Numbered from the stretch's first letter, positions 46,678 to 58,342 are shown. The stretch is 64,000 bases of DNA from Hyphomonas sp. Mor2 (GCF_001854405.1 NZ_CP017718.1:1178001-1242000); one strand, 5' to 3'. Program-made: numbers and translations. Notes: generated by a model from the letters alone, not told the origin.

Positions 46678-46709
46678 AGCGCCGCTCAAGGAATTGGGCG
46701 GCGCTTTTT
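46678..46709 (+). terminator. terminator after nusG
   Basis: AGCGCCGC (46678-46685) pairs perfectly with GCGGCGCT (46698-46705) and is followed by TTTT. It closes the secE-nusG unit before the convergent pgi gene. Confidence 0.85.
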
Positions 46710-46751
46710 GTTGAGCGAATCCAGAGCCCGGGACGCTCGCCTTCAACCGCT

Positions 46752-46774
46752 CCCCACGGTATTTTTCCGTGGGG
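46752..46774. repeat. inverted repeat between nusG and pgi
   Basis: CCCCACGG (46752-46759) and CCGTGGGG (46767-46774) form a perfect eight-base-pair stem around TATTTTT. It lies 40 bases past the pgi stop in the pgi direction, but a T run is lacking on either side. It may be a factor-dependent or weak terminator for pgi. Confidence 0.5.
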
Positions 46775-46814
46775 TCCAGCAAGAGATCTGGCGGCTGGGG
46801 TCAGGAATGTCCGG

Positions 46815-48344
46815 CTAAGACAGCCGACCAGCGATACGTCCCGTCGCCGGGTCTTCTGCTTGCGCCTCGCTCCTGAGGACCGGTTTCAGCCTCGACGCCA
46901 TGGTCTTGCCGCGTTCTACCCCCCACTGGTCGAAGCTGTTGATCTGCCAGAGCACGCCGGCCAGGTAGGTCCGGTGCTCATACAGCGCGATCAGGGCGCC
47001 CAGGCGTTCAGGCGTCAGCTGTTCGGTGTAAAGGAAGGTCGACGGACGACCGCCCGGATGCACTTTCTGTTGAGCGATATGCTTGGGCAGGTTCGGCTCT
47101 TCCTGTTCGACCTCTGCCAGCGTTCGACCGTTCGCCATGACTTCGGCTTGTGCCAGCGCATGAGCCGTCAGGGCTTCGACGCCGTCGCGATCGTTCAGGC
47201 TGCCCGGAGCCAGAATGAACTCAGCCGGGACGATGTGCGTGCCCTGATGCAACCATTGGTGATAGGAATGCTGCCCAACCGAGCCTTCACCGCCCCATAG
47301 GAGAGGGGCCGTCGAGAGTGGCGCGGCGGCCCCGTCAGGACCGACGGACTTGCCATTCGACTCCATTTCAAGCTGCTGCAAATAGGTCGGCAGCATGCGC
47401 AGGCGCCGGGAGTAAGCGAGTACAGCGCGCGATCCAAATCCCATGAAGCTGGTGTTCCAGAAATCCAGGAGGGCCAGACGAGCGGCCATATTGTCCGCGA
47501 TGGGCGCGGATTTGACGTGGCGATCCATCTCGGCGGCGCCTGAAAGGAAAGCCTCAAACGTGTCGACCCCAAAACTCGCCATGACCGCGACGGAGGCCGC
47601 GGACCAGATCGAGTAGCGCCCACCGACGCTAAGCGGCATGCCGAGCGTTGTCGCGGGCGCGCCATTGAGCCAGGCCGTCGCGCGGTCTGGATTGGCCGTG
47701 ACAAGCAATAGACGTTTGGCGGCTTCAGTAGCGCCCAGGGCTTGTTCCAGCCAGGTCTTGGCGCGGCCCAGATTGTACAAGGTCTCTTCGGTGCCGAAGG
47801 ATTTGGAAATGCCGATGATCAAAGTCCGTGACGGGTCCAGCCCGGCCAAAGCCAGATCGAGATCCAGCGGATCCACATTGGCGCAGAAGCGTAGATCAAT
47901 GTGCGCCAGTTGCCGGTCTGCGAACGCGTCGGCATAGAGCCGGGGGCCAAAGTCGGATCCGCCAATGCCAATATGGACGATCGCGGAAAGGTCTTCGGCA
48001 CGCGCAAGCTCCGCCGCTTTTTCGAGCGCTTTCACCGTGGTCGCATGTTCTGAGGCCGTCAGGTCACTCTCTGGGGGCAAGCGCAGGGCCCAGTGCAGGG
48101 CAGGGCGGTCCTCCGACGGATTGACAATCGCCGCGCTGAAAAGGTCCGTGATCGCACCGTTGAGATTGGCGGTCTCGGCCTGCGCCAACAAGGCCGCTTC
48201 AATCTGTTCCGAGACATACTGGCGAGACAGATCCGCGGTCCAGCCCGCCGCTTCCAGCGGCATCTGGGCGTGATCAGCCGCCAGGGCACGAAGCTCCCGC
48301 GCTTTTATGTCGGCCGCTAGCGTTTTCAGGTGATCGATGGACAT
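46815..48344 (-). CDS. pgi: glucose-6-phosphate isomerase
   Basis: 509 residues. Interconverts glucose-6-phosphate and fructose-6-phosphate in the cytoplasm. Family signatures: VHIGIGGSDFGPRLYADAF, ISKSFGTEETLYN, SVGGRYSIWSAASVAVMASF, LPTYLQQLEMESNGK, LLWGGEGSVGQHSYHQWLHQ with the catalytic Glu and His, and NSFDQWGVERGK with Lys. It forms a two-gene minus-strand unit with pgl (12 bases upstream), pointing to Entner-Doudoroff or pentose-phosphate sugar use. Confidence 0.96.
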   Translation of the reverse strand: MSIDHLKTLAADIKARELRALAADHAQMPLEAAGWTADLSRQYVSEQIEAALLAQAETANLNGAITDLFSAAIVNPSEDRPALHWALRLPPESDLTASEHATTVKALEKAAELARAEDLSAIVHIGIGGSDFGPRLYADAFADRQLAHIDLRFCANVDPLDLDLALAGLDPSRTLIIGISKSFGTEETLYNLGRAKTWLEQALGATEAAKRLLLVTANPDRATAWLNGAPATTLGMPLSVGGRYSIWSAASVAVMASFGVDTFEAFLSGAAEMDRHVKSAPIADNMAARLALLDFWNTSFMGFGSRAVLAYSRRLRMLPTYLQQLEMESNGKSVGPDGAAAPLSTAPLLWGGEGSVGQHSYHQWLHQGTHIVPAEFILAPGSLNDRDGVEALTAHALAQAEVMANGRTLAEVEQEEPNLPKHIAQQKVHPGGRPSTFLYTEQLTPERLGALIALYEHRTYLAGVLWQINSFDQWGVERGKTMASRLKPVLRSEAQAEDPATGRIAGRLS

Positions 48345-48356
48345 AAGGCCTGGTTC

Positions 48357-49058
48357 CTAATCGCAATAATAGACAGTGAGTGCGTTTCCAGCGGCACGTT
48401 TCATGAGGCTGACCGGCGCATCATCCGGCGCAGAATCAAAGACTGCCTTCTTTTCTTGGCCTGTAATCAGCAACAGCACATTGCGGGCATAGGCCACGCA
48501 GGGCTGGGTCAAGGTCATGCGCAGGAGATTGGGGCCGGTGACGTCGCTCTGGATCGCTTCGACCGCGGCGACGACGGATGTCGAATCCGGAGAGACGGCG
48601 TCTTCATAGCCGCGACCGCCCTCGAACCAGGACAATGTATGCGCATCCGGGCCCATGCCAAGCAGCATGACGTCCGTCAGGCTTGCATCCAGGTACAGCT
48701 CGTTGACCTGCTCCACCGCGCGAAACGGATCATTCCCGGCAATCTTCATCGGCGTGTAGTCTGCGGCCGCGGCATTGTTCTGCAACAGGGTCCGGCGCAT
48801 CATTGCGCCATTGGACGCCGCATGATCCTCATCGACCCAGCGTTCATCACAGAGCCCGATCTGGACGTTTGCCCAATCCAGCTCGGCTTTCGAGAGTGAT
48901 TCGTAGATCGGCCCGGGTGTGTTCCCGCCGGAGCCCATGAAGACGGCGCTACCGCGGCGCGCGATGGCGTCTCGCAAAGCGTCTGCAATCCAGTCCGCTG
49001 CAGCTGCCTGTAACTCGGCTTTTCCACCGAAACTCTTGAATACGTATCCTTGCGTCAT
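48357..49058 (-). CDS. pgl: 6-phosphogluconolactonase
   Basis: 233 residues. Hydrolyses 6-phosphogluconolactone after glucose-6-phosphate dehydrogenase. DevB-type motifs: [38 protein letters not shown] and [19 protein letters not shown] with the catalytic His. zwf and edd, its usual partners, are not in the window; pgi follows 12 bases after its stop. Confidence 0.93.
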   Translation of the reverse strand: MTQGYVFKSFGGKAELQAAAADWIADALRDAIARRGSAVFMGSGGNTPGPIYESLSKAELDWANVQIGLCDERWVDEDHAASNGAMMRRTLLQNNAAAADYTPMKIAGNDPFRAVEQVNELYLDASLTDVMLLGMGPDAHTLSWFEGGRGYEDAVSPDSTSVVAAVEAIQSDVTGPNLLRMTLTQPCVAYARNVLLLITGQEKKAVFDSAPDDAPVSLMKRAAGNALTVYYCD

Positions 49059-49224
49059 GGCTGCAGGGATGGGCCTTTATTGGGGTGGTTTGTCAAGCGC
49101 TTTCCAAGACCGTCCATAATTGTCTGCATACGACAGCACTATAGGTGCTTGAAACCTGCGCATTGCATGTGTATGTGGCCCGCTTCAACGGGACTCTTCT
49201 GGCCCGCTCTGAGAAAGGACCAAC

Positions 49225-49240
49225 GTCCGGTGGGCCGGAC
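49225..49240 (+). promoter_or_regulatory. hairpin in the tuf leader
   Basis: GTCCGG and CCGGAC form a perfect six-base-pair stem around TGGG, ending 22 bases before the tuf ATG, just ahead of AAAAGGAGG. It could stabilise or regulate the tuf message. Confidence 0.4.
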
Positions 49241-49262
49241 ACTTGAGAAAAGGAGGCCTGAT

Positions 49263-50453
49263 ATGGCCAAGGAGAAGTTTGAGCGTAATAAGCCGCACGT
49301 GAACATCGGCACGATTGGTCACGTGGACCATGGTAAGACGACGCTGACCGCAGCGATCACCATGGTGCTGGCAGATGTGACGGGGGCTGAGAAGCGTTCG
49401 TATGAAGACATCGATAGCGCGCCTGAAGAAAAAGCCCGCGGCATCACCATCAACACCGCGCACGTCGAGTATGAGACGGAAAACCGTCACTATGCGCACG
49501 TCGACTGCCCTGGCCACGCTGACTATGTGAAGAACATGATCACCGGTGCGGCCCAGATGGACGGCGCGATCCTGGTTGTGAACGCGGCTGATGGCCCAAT
49601 GCCACAGACCCGTGAGCATATCCTGCTGGCCCGCCAGGTGGGTGTGCCGGCGCTGACCGTCTTCATGAACAAGGTCGACCAGGTCGATGATGAAGAACTG
49701 CTCGAGCTGGTTGAAATGGAAATCCGTGAGCTTCTGAGCTCTTACGAATTCCCAGGCGACGATATTCCCATCATTGCCGGTTCTGCTCTGGCCGCGGTTG
49801 AAGGCCGTGACGACAATATCGGCAAGGACAAGATCATCGAACTGATGGCGGCTGTGGATGAGTATATCCCAACCCCGGATCGTCCGGTGGATCAGGACTT
49901 CCTGATGCCAGTGGAAGACGTGTTCTCGATCTCTGGTCGCGGTACGGTTGTGACCGGCCGGGTTGAAACCGGTGTCATCCATGTCGGTGACGAAGTTGAG
50001 ATCGTTGGCATCCGCGAGACCCAGAAGACCACCGTGACCGGTGTTGAAATGTTCCGCAAGCTGCTCGATCAGGGCCAGGCGGGCGACAATATTGGCGCGC
50101 TGATCCGCGGGATCGACCGGGAAGGCGTTGAGCGCGGTCAGGTTCTGTGTAAGCCGGGCTCGATCACCCCGCACACGACTTTTGAAGCCGAAGCCTATAT
50201 CCTGACGAAGGAAGAGGGTGGCCGTCACACGCCATTCTTCACCAATTATCGTCCACAATTCTACTTCCGTACGACAGACGTGACCGGTGTGGTCACCCTG
50301 CCAGCGGACAAGGAAATGGTTCTGCCAGGCGACAACGTAAAGATGAGCGTTGAGCTGATCCAGCCGATCGCCATGGACCAGGGCCTGCGCTTCGCGATCC
50401 GCGAAGGCGGCCGCACCGTCGGCGCCGGTGTTGTGGCAGCTGTGAAAGCTTAA
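49263..50453 (+). CDS. tuf: elongation factor Tu
   Basis: 396 residues. Delivers aminoacyl-tRNA to the ribosome. G1 [14 protein letters not shown], switch I with [15 protein letters not shown]3 [16 protein letters not shown]4 NKVDQ, and the C-terminal domains with [11 protein letters not shown] and [10 protein letters not shown]. The start is the ATG at 49263 after AAAAGGAGG; the longer frame to 49050 is not used. It stands alone rather than with fusA or rplJ, so it may be one of two tuf copies. A strong terminator follows. Confidence 0.98.
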   Translation: MAKEKFERNKPHVNIGTIGHVDHGKTTLTAAITMVLADVTGAEKRSYEDIDSAPEEKARGITINTAHVEYETENRHYAHVDCPGHADYVKNMITGAAQMDGAILVVNAADGPMPQTREHILLARQVGVPALTVFMNKVDQVDDEELLELVEMEIRELLSSYEFPGDDIPIIAGSALAAVEGRDDNIGKDKIIELMAAVDEYIPTPDRPVDQDFLMPVEDVFSISGRGTVVTGRVETGVIHVGDEVEIVGIRETQKTTVTGVEMFRKLLDQGQAGDNIGALIRGIDREGVERGQVLCKPGSITPHTTFEAEAYILTKEEGGRHTPFFTNYRPQFYFRTTDVTGVVTLPADKEMVLPGDNVKMSVELIQPIAMDQGLRFAIREGGRTVGAGVVAAVKA

Positions 50454-50479
50454 GCGACAGAAGCAACCCACAAGAAGAA

Positions 50480-50507
50480 GCCCGCCTGAAACCAGGCGGG
50501 CTTTTTT
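50480..50507 (+). terminator. terminator after tuf
   Basis: GCCCGCCT (50480-50487) pairs with AGGCGGGC (50494-50501) around GAAACC, followed by six T. A textbook strong terminator 26 bases after the stop. Confidence 0.95.
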
Positions 50508-50638
50508 GTGCGCTGAAGTGACGTATCGCAGAAAAAACTTTCCAACGAATTCGTTTCGAGACGCAGTTTGTGTCTTGAGTGACCGCTAACCGCGTGGTTC
50601 TTGTTTCTCCAGAACAAAAACCTGGGGTAGGAAATCAT

Positions 50639-52462
50639 ATGCAACTTTTTCTGTATGCCGCGCTGGCGCTAGTGCCCATCATCTTTGTGTTTTCGATGTG
50701 GCAGATGCGCAAGCACCCCAAGGGCCTGTACATCCTGTTCTTCGCGGAAATGTGGGAACGTTTTTCCTATTACGGAATGCGGGCCTTGCTGATCTTCTAT
50801 CTGACCTGGCATTTCCTGTATGAGAGCGACTTCTCTCTAACCTTGTATGGCGCATATGTCGCCCTGGTCTATCTTGGGCCATTATTGGGGGGATGGCTTG
50901 CGGACAAGTATATCGGATTTCGGAAGGCCGTAACATTTGGCGCGGTGTTGCTTGTCGCTGGCCACGGCTTGATGGGCTTTCACGGCCCACCTGCCAAGGA
51001 ATCACTCCAGGCGGCCGGCCAGACTTACGCGCTCGAAAGGCCCGATTATAGCGAATCGCGTGATCAGCGGACGATCATTGTGGCAGATCAAAGCTTTGAA
51101 GTGATCGGGTTTGAACAACCGTCGATCGGTTCAAACGAGCGAACTGTTACGTATGCGGATGCAACTGGGCAAACAATTGTTCTGGACGGCACGATTGTCC
51201 GTGAGCGCAGCCCGATCCATGAGATGATCCTGTTCGCAGCCCTGGCGCTCATCGTGGCGGGCGTTGGATTTCTCAAACCGAATATCTCAACCTGCGTGGG
51301 GGCTCTTTACGACCAGGGCGATCGAAGACGCGATTCGGGTTTCACACTTTACTATATGGGGATCAATCTGGGCTCTTTCCTGTCGGGGATTGCCTGTGCC
51401 TGGGCGGCAGCATCCTTCGGATGGTCTGCCGGATTCGGGCTTGCGGCGATTGGTATGCTGGCAGGCCTGGTCGTATTTATCTGGGGGCAAGGCTGGCTTG
51501 AAGGTCGCGCGGATCCGCCAGCGGATGTCGACCTGAAAACCCCCGTTTTTGCGGGCCTGAATCGCGAGTGGATGGTCTATATTGCTGGTCTCGGCTTTGC
51601 CGCGACCGCCTTTGTCTTGCTGCAGTTTGCGGCCCTGACCTCCGCCGCCATGTATCCGATTTTCGGATTGGTGACGGCAGGCATCATCTGGTACATGCTT
51701 TCGCAACTCGATGCCGAAGCGCGAAACGCGATGATCGGTCTGCTTATTTTGTCGATATCGTCAGTTCTGTTCTGGACTCTGTTCGACCAGGGGCCGACGT
51801 CTCTTAACCTCTTCGCTGGGGCACACGTGACGAACGAGATCGGCGGGCAGGAATTCCCGGCGGCGGCCCTCCAGTCGGCAAACCCTTACTTCATCATTGT
51901 TTTTGCCCCGCTCGTGGCCGCGCTCTGGACCTTCCTGGGCAATCGTGGCTGGGAGCCGAACAGTTACATCAAGTTCGGCTTTGCGATGATTCAGATCGGT
52001 GCCGGTTTCTTCATTCTCAATGTCGGAATTCAGACCGCTGCACCGGATGCAGCAGGCGCGCTTAGAATCTCGGTCGTGTTTATTCTACTGATGTATTTGT
52101 TGCACACGACCGGTGAAATCTTCCTGTCGCCGGTAGGTTTGTCAGCTGTGACGAAGATGTCGGCCAAGCAAATCGTCGGATTCATGATGGGCTATTGGTT
52201 CCTCGCCAGCTCGTTTGCAAACGTTATTGCGGCGCAGGTGGCGAAAGCGACACAGGTTCCGGAAGGCGCAGCTACGGCAGACAGTCTCGCGGCTTACAAT
52301 GCCGTCTATCTCCAACTGGGAGGAGCTGCCGTGGGACTAGGTGTCCTCTTACTCGTGTTGAGCCCATGGCTGCGTAACTTGACCAAGCATGTCGAAGGCC
52401 GAAGCGACGCCACGGAAGTAGACGCATCAGGTCAGCTGGATAACACGACCGCAACGACTTAA
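50639..52462 (+). CDS. POT-family proton-coupled peptide transporter
   Basis: 607 residues with about a dozen membrane helices. The POT/PTR signature FAEMWERFSYYGMRALLIF carries the ExxERFxYY motif that couples protons to di- and tripeptide uptake, and the next PTR2 motif (NIGxF-like) appears as GINLGSFLSGI. An unusual loop of about 80 residues between membrane segments (about 120-200) is polar and probably periplasmic. The start at 50639 follows GGGGTAGGAA; the frame extends to 50579. The convergent gene downstream is tldD, which may help digest peptides, though this is only proximity. Confidence 0.9.
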   Translation: MQLFLYAALALVPIIFVFSMWQMRKHPKGLYILFFAEMWERFSYYGMRALLIFYLTWHFLYESDFSLTLYGAYVALVYLGPLLGGWLADKYIGFRKAVTFGAVLLVAGHGLMGFHGPPAKESLQAAGQTYALERPDYSESRDQRTIIVADQSFEVIGFEQPSIGSNERTVTYADATGQTIVLDGTIVRERSPIHEMILFAALALIVAGVGFLKPNISTCVGALYDQGDRRRDSGFTLYYMGINLGSFLSGIACAWAAASFGWSAGFGLAAIGMLAGLVVFIWGQGWLEGRADPPADVDLKTPVFAGLNREWMVYIAGLGFAATAFVLLQFAALTSAAMYPIFGLVTAGIIWYMLSQLDAEARNAMIGLLILSISSVLFWTLFDQGPTSLNLFAGAHVTNEIGGQEFPAAALQSANPYFIIVFAPLVAALWTFLGNRGWEPNSYIKFGFAMIQIGAGFFILNVGIQTAAPDAAGALRISVVFILLMYLLHTTGEIFLSPVGLSAVTKMSAKQIVGFMMGYWFLASSFANVIAAQVAKATQVPEGAATADSLAAYNAVYLQLGGAAVGLGVLLLVLSPWLRNLTKHVEGRSDATEVDASGQLDNTTATT

Positions 52463-52488
52463 GTCGTCGGTGGGCTCGAGGCGGCGTC

Positions 52489-53892
52489 CTAACCCGCGCC
52501 GCCGACGGTCAGGCCGCCGACTTTCAAGGTCGGTTGGCCGACACCGACGGGGACGGACTGGCCAGCTTTACCGCACGTTCCGACGCCATCATCCATGGCA
52601 AAGTCATTGCCGATGCTCTCGACCTGGCTGAGTGCGGTCGGGCCGTGACCGATCAGCGTGGCATTCTTCACCGGCGCAACGATCTTTCCATTCTCGACCA
52701 GATAGGCCTCGGTGCATTGGAAGACGAAATTGCCGGAAGTGATGTCGACCTGTCCGCCGCCAAAATCGACCGCCCATAGGCCTTTCTTGATGGAAGACAC
52801 GATCTCTTCCGGATCGTCTTTTCCGCCCAGCATCACTGTGTTGGTCATGCGCGGCATGATCGTCGCATCATAGGATTCGCGGCGGCCATTACCAGTCGGC
52901 GCGACGCCCATCAGGCGGGCGTTCTGGCGATCCTGCATATAGCCTTTGAGGATGCCATCTTCGATCAGCACGGTGCGATTGGTCTGAGTGCCCTCATCAT
53001 CAATGGACAGCGAGCCGCGCCGTGCATCGATGGTGCCATCGTCGATTACGGTGACGCCTTTTGAGGCCACTTGTTCACCGACCCGGCCCGCATAGACGCT
53101 GGTGCCTTTGCGATTGAAATCGCCCTCGAGGCCATGACCCACGGCCTCATGCAATAGAACCGCCGGCCAACCAGGCCCGAGCACGACTTCCATTTCTCCG
53201 GCTGGGGCAGGGATCGACTCGAGATTGACCTCGGCCTTGCGCAAGGCGCGCTCCGCGAGTTTTTGCCAGCGCTCTGGCGCGATCCACTCATCATAGGCCG
53301 CGCGGCCACCTGCACCGGCAGACGCTGATTCGCGGCGCCCATTCTGTTCCAGGGTCACGGAGATGTTCAGACGCACCAGAGGACGAATATCGCTGAACTG
53401 TTCGCCTGCGGGGCGCAAAATATCGATCTGTTCGTGAGACCCCGCGAGCGAGACAGATAATTGCACCACGCGCGGATCCTTGGCCCGGACCCAGGCATCT
53501 ATTTCGGCCAGAAGACCGGTCTTCACCGTGAAATCCGGAGCTTCAGTCGGGTCGATCGGCGCATAGAGTCGACGATTCGTTGGCGTGGGTCCGGTGTCCA
53601 GATTGCCGCTATAGCCGCGTTTGGCTTGCCTGGCGGTATCAGCTGCGCGGCGAATCGCTGCGATGGACAGTTCGCCAGAATGCGCATTGCCACTCGCTTC
53701 CCCCGCCACGACGCGAAGCCCGAATCCCTGCGAGGTGTCATACGTCGCCGACTTCAACCGGCCATCGTCGAAAACGAATCCTTCTGAACGAGAGCGCTGA
53801 ATATAAATGTCACCATCATCGGCGCCATTTGCGGCGTCGGAAAGGATGGACGCGGCATCTTGCGCGTCGAAGGGGAGGGGCATGTAAGTCAT
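52489..53892 (-). CDS. tldD: TldD metalloprotease
   Basis: 467 residues. TldD with TldE forms a zinc protease that degrades unstructured peptides and matures microcins or modified peptides; its partner gene tldE is not in the window. The zinc site HEAVGHGLEGD is intact, and IDDEGTQTNRTVLIEDGILK and MTNTVMLGGKDDP are family-typical. The gene converges with the peptide transporter gene, 26 bases apart. Confidence 0.94.
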   Translation of the reverse strand: MTYMPLPFDAQDAASILSDAANGADDGDIYIQRSRSEGFVFDDGRLKSATYDTSQGFGLRVVAGEASGNAHSGELSIAAIRRAADTARQAKRGYSGNLDTGPTPTNRRLYAPIDPTEAPDFTVKTGLLAEIDAWVRAKDPRVVQLSVSLAGSHEQIDILRPAGEQFSDIRPLVRLNISVTLEQNGRRESASAGAGGRAAYDEWIAPERWQKLAERALRKAEVNLESIPAPAGEMEVVLGPGWPAVLLHEAVGHGLEGDFNRKGTSVYAGRVGEQVASKGVTVIDDGTIDARRGSLSIDDEGTQTNRTVLIEDGILKGYMQDRQNARLMGVAPTGNGRRESYDATIMPRMTNTVMLGGKDDPEEIVSSIKKGLWAVDFGGGQVDITSGNFVFQCTEAYLVENGKIVAPVKNATLIGHGPTALSQVESIGNDFAMDDGVGTCGKAGQSVPVGVGQPTLKVGGLTVGGAG

Positions 53893-53950
53893 GCCTGCTA
53901 TGTGACGCCGAGGGGCCTGGAGATCAAGCGCCGTCCTGCCGTCAGAACGC

Positions 53951-54508
53951 CTAACTCACATCCTCGACGGTGAATCGTGCAAGCTGTCGCTCGGCGAGGG
54001 ACCAGCCTGGTTTGAGCGCCAGAGCGGTGACGAAATCGTCATAGGCGCCAGGGACGTCTCCCGTGTTCTCGCGGGCAATTCCACGATTATAATGGGCGGC
54101 AAAAAGGTCCGGGGAATCGAGCTCGATCGCTCGATCCAACGCGGCGAGTGCAAGATCAAAATCGCGCTGATAGATATGCGCGGCCCCTCGGTTCAGGTAT
54201 GCCGCGCCGAGTTCGGGGGTCAGATCAATCGCTTTGGCATAGTCCGCGAGAGCGTCGTCATACTGACCTTCGCGCATCCTCAGAACGCCGCGGTTCACGT
54301 AGGTCGCAGCGCGATTCTGCCGATTCATGACCTGTTCGCGTAGGGCGCGCGTGCAGATCTCATCGGCGGCGCGGAAATTGGTGTAATTGTTCTTGGTCTT
54401 CTGGTAGCACTCGCCGCCTAGACCTTTACCGATTACAAAGACCTGTGCGGAGGCGGCCTCTGCGACGAGCGCTGTTGCGGCCGCGGCGATCATCAGTTTC
54501 AGCTTCAT
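53951..54508 (-). CDS. secreted TPR-repeat protein
   Basis: 185 residues. A signal peptide (KLKLMIAAAATALVAEAASA) is followed by a small domain and at least three tetratricopeptide repeats (about 70-170; AATYVNRGVLRMREGQYDDA, AAYLNRGAAHIYQRDFDLA, AAHYNRGIARENTGDVPGA). TPR proteins act as binding scaffolds; here in the periplasm, partner unknown. The ATG at 54508 follows AGGAGGGCTGCC. It lies upstream of tldD on the same strand, 58 bases apart, and divergent from coxB. Confidence 0.8.
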   Translation of the reverse strand: MKLKLMIAAAATALVAEAASAQVFVIGKGLGGECYQKTKNNYTNFRAADEICTRALREQVMNRQNRAATYVNRGVLRMREGQYDDALADYAKAIDLTPELGAAYLNRGAAHIYQRDFDLALAALDRAIELDSPDLFAAHYNRGIARENTGDVPGAYDDFVTALALKPGWSLAERQLARFTVEDVS

Positions 54509-54649
54509 GGCAGCCCTCCTTTTCTTAACCATACAATAAGCCACTCGATTTAGCGAGCGAGTGCGACATTTTATGAGAGCTGGTTGTATTGGGTAGACCT
54601 ACCGGTTCGAGCTATATATGGCATCAGCCAAGACTGGATGGAGTGACTC

Positions 54650-55600
54650 TTGCGTTACATCTTTGCATGGATTTCTGCGATGTTGATGACGGGATCGGCA
54701 TTTGCACAAGAACTTGTCGGGCAACCAACCCCTGGAGCCCTTGGATTTCAACCTGCGGCCACGCGGATTATGGAGCGGGTGAACGACTTCCATAATTATC
54801 TGCTGGTGATCATTACCGTGATCACGATCTTTGTACTGGCGCTGCTGATCTGGGTTTGCATTCGTTACAATCGACGCGCCAACCCCGAAGCGCGCAAGTT
54901 CAGCCACAACACGACGGTGGAGATCATCTGGACGGCTGTGCCAGTCATCATTCTGGTGGCGATCGCCGGACCATCTTTCTCGAACCTGTTCTATCAGGAA
55001 AATGAGCCAGATCTCGAGCTGATCGCTCAGAGCGGTGACCTGGATGATCCGAACATTTACGTCGATGCGGCGAAAGAAGGCTGGATCACGATCAAGGCTG
55101 AAGGCATGGGCAACTGGGCCTGGACCTATTACTACATGGATGAGCTCGATTCCGAGGGCTATCCGCTGCAATATGTCTCCAATGGCATCCATTTCGGCCT
55201 GCCATCCGATCCGGCACCGACGCCTGAAAAGCCGCTTTATCTGGCCACAGATTACCCGATGGTGATTCCGGTCAATCGCTACATTCGTTATCAAACCACA
55301 TCAGACCGCGTCATTCACGCGTGGACAGTTCCCGCTTTCGGCGTGAAGACTGATGCTGTTCCAGGTCGCCTCAATGAAGGCTGGTTCCTGGTCGAGCAGA
55401 CCGGCGTCTTCTACGGCCAGTGCTCAGAACTCTGCGGCAAGAACCACGCGTTCATGCCGATCGAGGTCCGCGTCGTGCCGCAAGACCAGTATGATCGCTG
55501 GCTCGAAGTGATGAAGTCCGGCGACATCGATCGTGCGACTGAGATGGTACAAGTTATTGACTCGAACGGTGAGGAAACACGCCTCGCCTCGGTCGAGTAA
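54650..55600 (+). CDS. coxB: cytochrome c oxidase subunit II
   Basis: 316 residues. Accepts electrons from cytochrome c at the CuA site of the aa3 oxidase. A signal peptide ending near GSAFA, two membrane helices (about 45-70 and 90-110), then a periplasmic cupredoxin domain with the CuA ligands GQCSELCGKNHAFM and the early His in RVIHAWTVPAFGVKTD. The aromatic electron-entry patch is seen as GNWAWTYYY. The start is TTG at 54650 (GATGGAGTG before it); no better ATG exists. First gene of the oxidase operon. Confidence 0.95.
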   Translation: MRYIFAWISAMLMTGSAFAQELVGQPTPGALGFQPAATRIMERVNDFHNYLLVIITVITIFVLALLIWVCIRYNRRANPEARKFSHNTTVEIIWTAVPVIILVAIAGPSFSNLFYQENEPDLELIAQSGDLDDPNIYVDAAKEGWITIKAEGMGNWAWTYYYMDELDSEGYPLQYVSNGIHFGLPSDPAPTPEKPLYLATDYPMVIPVNRYIRYQTTSDRVIHAWTVPAFGVKTDAVPGRLNEGWFLVEQTGVFYGQCSELCGKNHAFMPIEVRVVPQDQYDRWLEVMKSGDIDRATEMVQVIDSNGEETRLASVE

Positions 55601-55613
55601 GAGAGGGATTTAG

Positions 55614-57296
<1,683 letters not shown>

Positions 57297-57320
57297 GGCG
57301 CCAACCAAATCCAAATCAGG

Positions 57321-57357
57321 CGGCCCTTTACGCAAAACAGCGTAGAGGGCCGTTTTT
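57321..57357 (+). terminator. terminator or attenuator between coxA and ctaB
   Basis: CGGCCCTTTACGC (57321-57333) pairs with GCGTAGAGGGCCG (57340-57352) with a central mismatch, followed by TTTTT. It would trim transcription from the structural genes to the assembly genes, so that subunits I and II are made in excess. Confidence 0.75.
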
Positions 57358-57382
57358 CTAGATCCGCAAAGGGTATTGCACT

Positions 57383-58342
57383 ATGTCTCTCGACATGACG
57401 GCCTCACAACCACAAGCCAGACTTGCGACGGCGCGCGACTATGTCGAGCTGATGAAGCCGCGCATCATGATGCTGGTCGTGTTCACCGCTCTCGCAGGCT
57501 TGATCGCCGCGCTCGGTGTCACAGGGCAGGGCATCAATCCCGTGCTGGCCGGTGTGGCCGTTCTGTCTGTCGCCCTGGGATCAGGTGCCGCAGGTGCCAT
57601 CAATATGTGGTACGATTCCGACATTGACGCGGTCATGGTTCGCACCTCGACCCGCCCGATCCCATCTGGGGCAGTGCCTCGCAGCGAAGCCCTCGCCATG
57701 GGACTGATCATGTCGGCTTTGTCGGTTTTGCTGATGTGGATCGCTTCCAACGTTCTGGCTGCGGCGCTGCTCGCGCTTTCAATCGCCTATTATGGCTGGT
57801 TCTACACCATGGTTCTGAAGCGCCGGACGGCGCAGAACATCGTCATTGGCGGCGCTGCGGGCGCATTTCCGCCCGTGATTGGCTGGGCAGCCGTGACGGG
57901 AAACACTCCGCTCGATGCGTGGATCCTGTTCGCAATCATCTTCTTCTGGACGCCGCCCCATTTCTGGGCGCTGAGTCTGGTGGCGCACAAGGAGTATGAA
58001 AAGGCCGGCGTGCCGATGCTTCCCGTGACGGATGGCGCCAAAGCGACCCGCTTTCAGATCCTGCTTTACACAATCCTGCTGGTCCCCGTGGGCATGTCGC
58101 CCCTGGCGACGGGATTGGGCGGCTGGATCTATGCCATCATTGGCGCTGTGCTGACGGCCGGGTTCCTGCGATTTGCCGCGAAAGTGTATCGCAGCCGTGC
58201 CGGTGACGCTGATGCGGGCGATGCAGAGCGGAAACTGGCGATGAGCATGTTCGCGTTCTCGATCCTGTATCTGTTCGGTCTCTTTGCCGCACTGATCGTC
58301 GAGCACGGTTTCGGGTTATACTTCCCACTCGGAGGCCAATGA
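57383..58342 (+). CDS. ctaB: protoheme IX farnesyltransferase
   Basis: 319 residues. Converts haem b to haem o for the aa3 oxidase. A multispanning UbiA-type prenyltransferase: LMKPRIMMLVVFTALAGL, the Asp-rich NMWYDSDIDAVMVRTSTRPI, and YGWFYTMVLKRRTAQNIVIG with IGWAAVTG later. Its stop overlaps the start of the small downstream gene, so they are co-translated. Confidence 0.96.
   Translation: MSLDMTASQPQARLATARDYVELMKPRIMMLVVFTALAGLIAALGVTGQGINPVLAGVAVLSVALGSGAAGAINMWYDSDIDAVMVRTSTRPIPSGAVPRSEALAMGLIMSALSVLLMWIASNVLAAALLALSIAYYGWFYTMVLKRRTAQNIVIGGAAGAFPPVIGWAAVTGNTPLDAWILFAIIFFWTPPHFWALSLVAHKEYEKAGVPMLPVTDGAKATRFQILLYTILLVPVGMSPLATGLGGWIYAIIGAVLTAGFLRFAAKVYRSRAGDADAGDAERKLAMSMFAFSILYLFGLFAALIVEHGFGLYFPLGGQ

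Noticed and set aside
49185-50471. Long minus-strand frame of 428 codons
   Set aside because: Exact antisense of tuf, with no recognisable motif; shadow of a highly biased gene.
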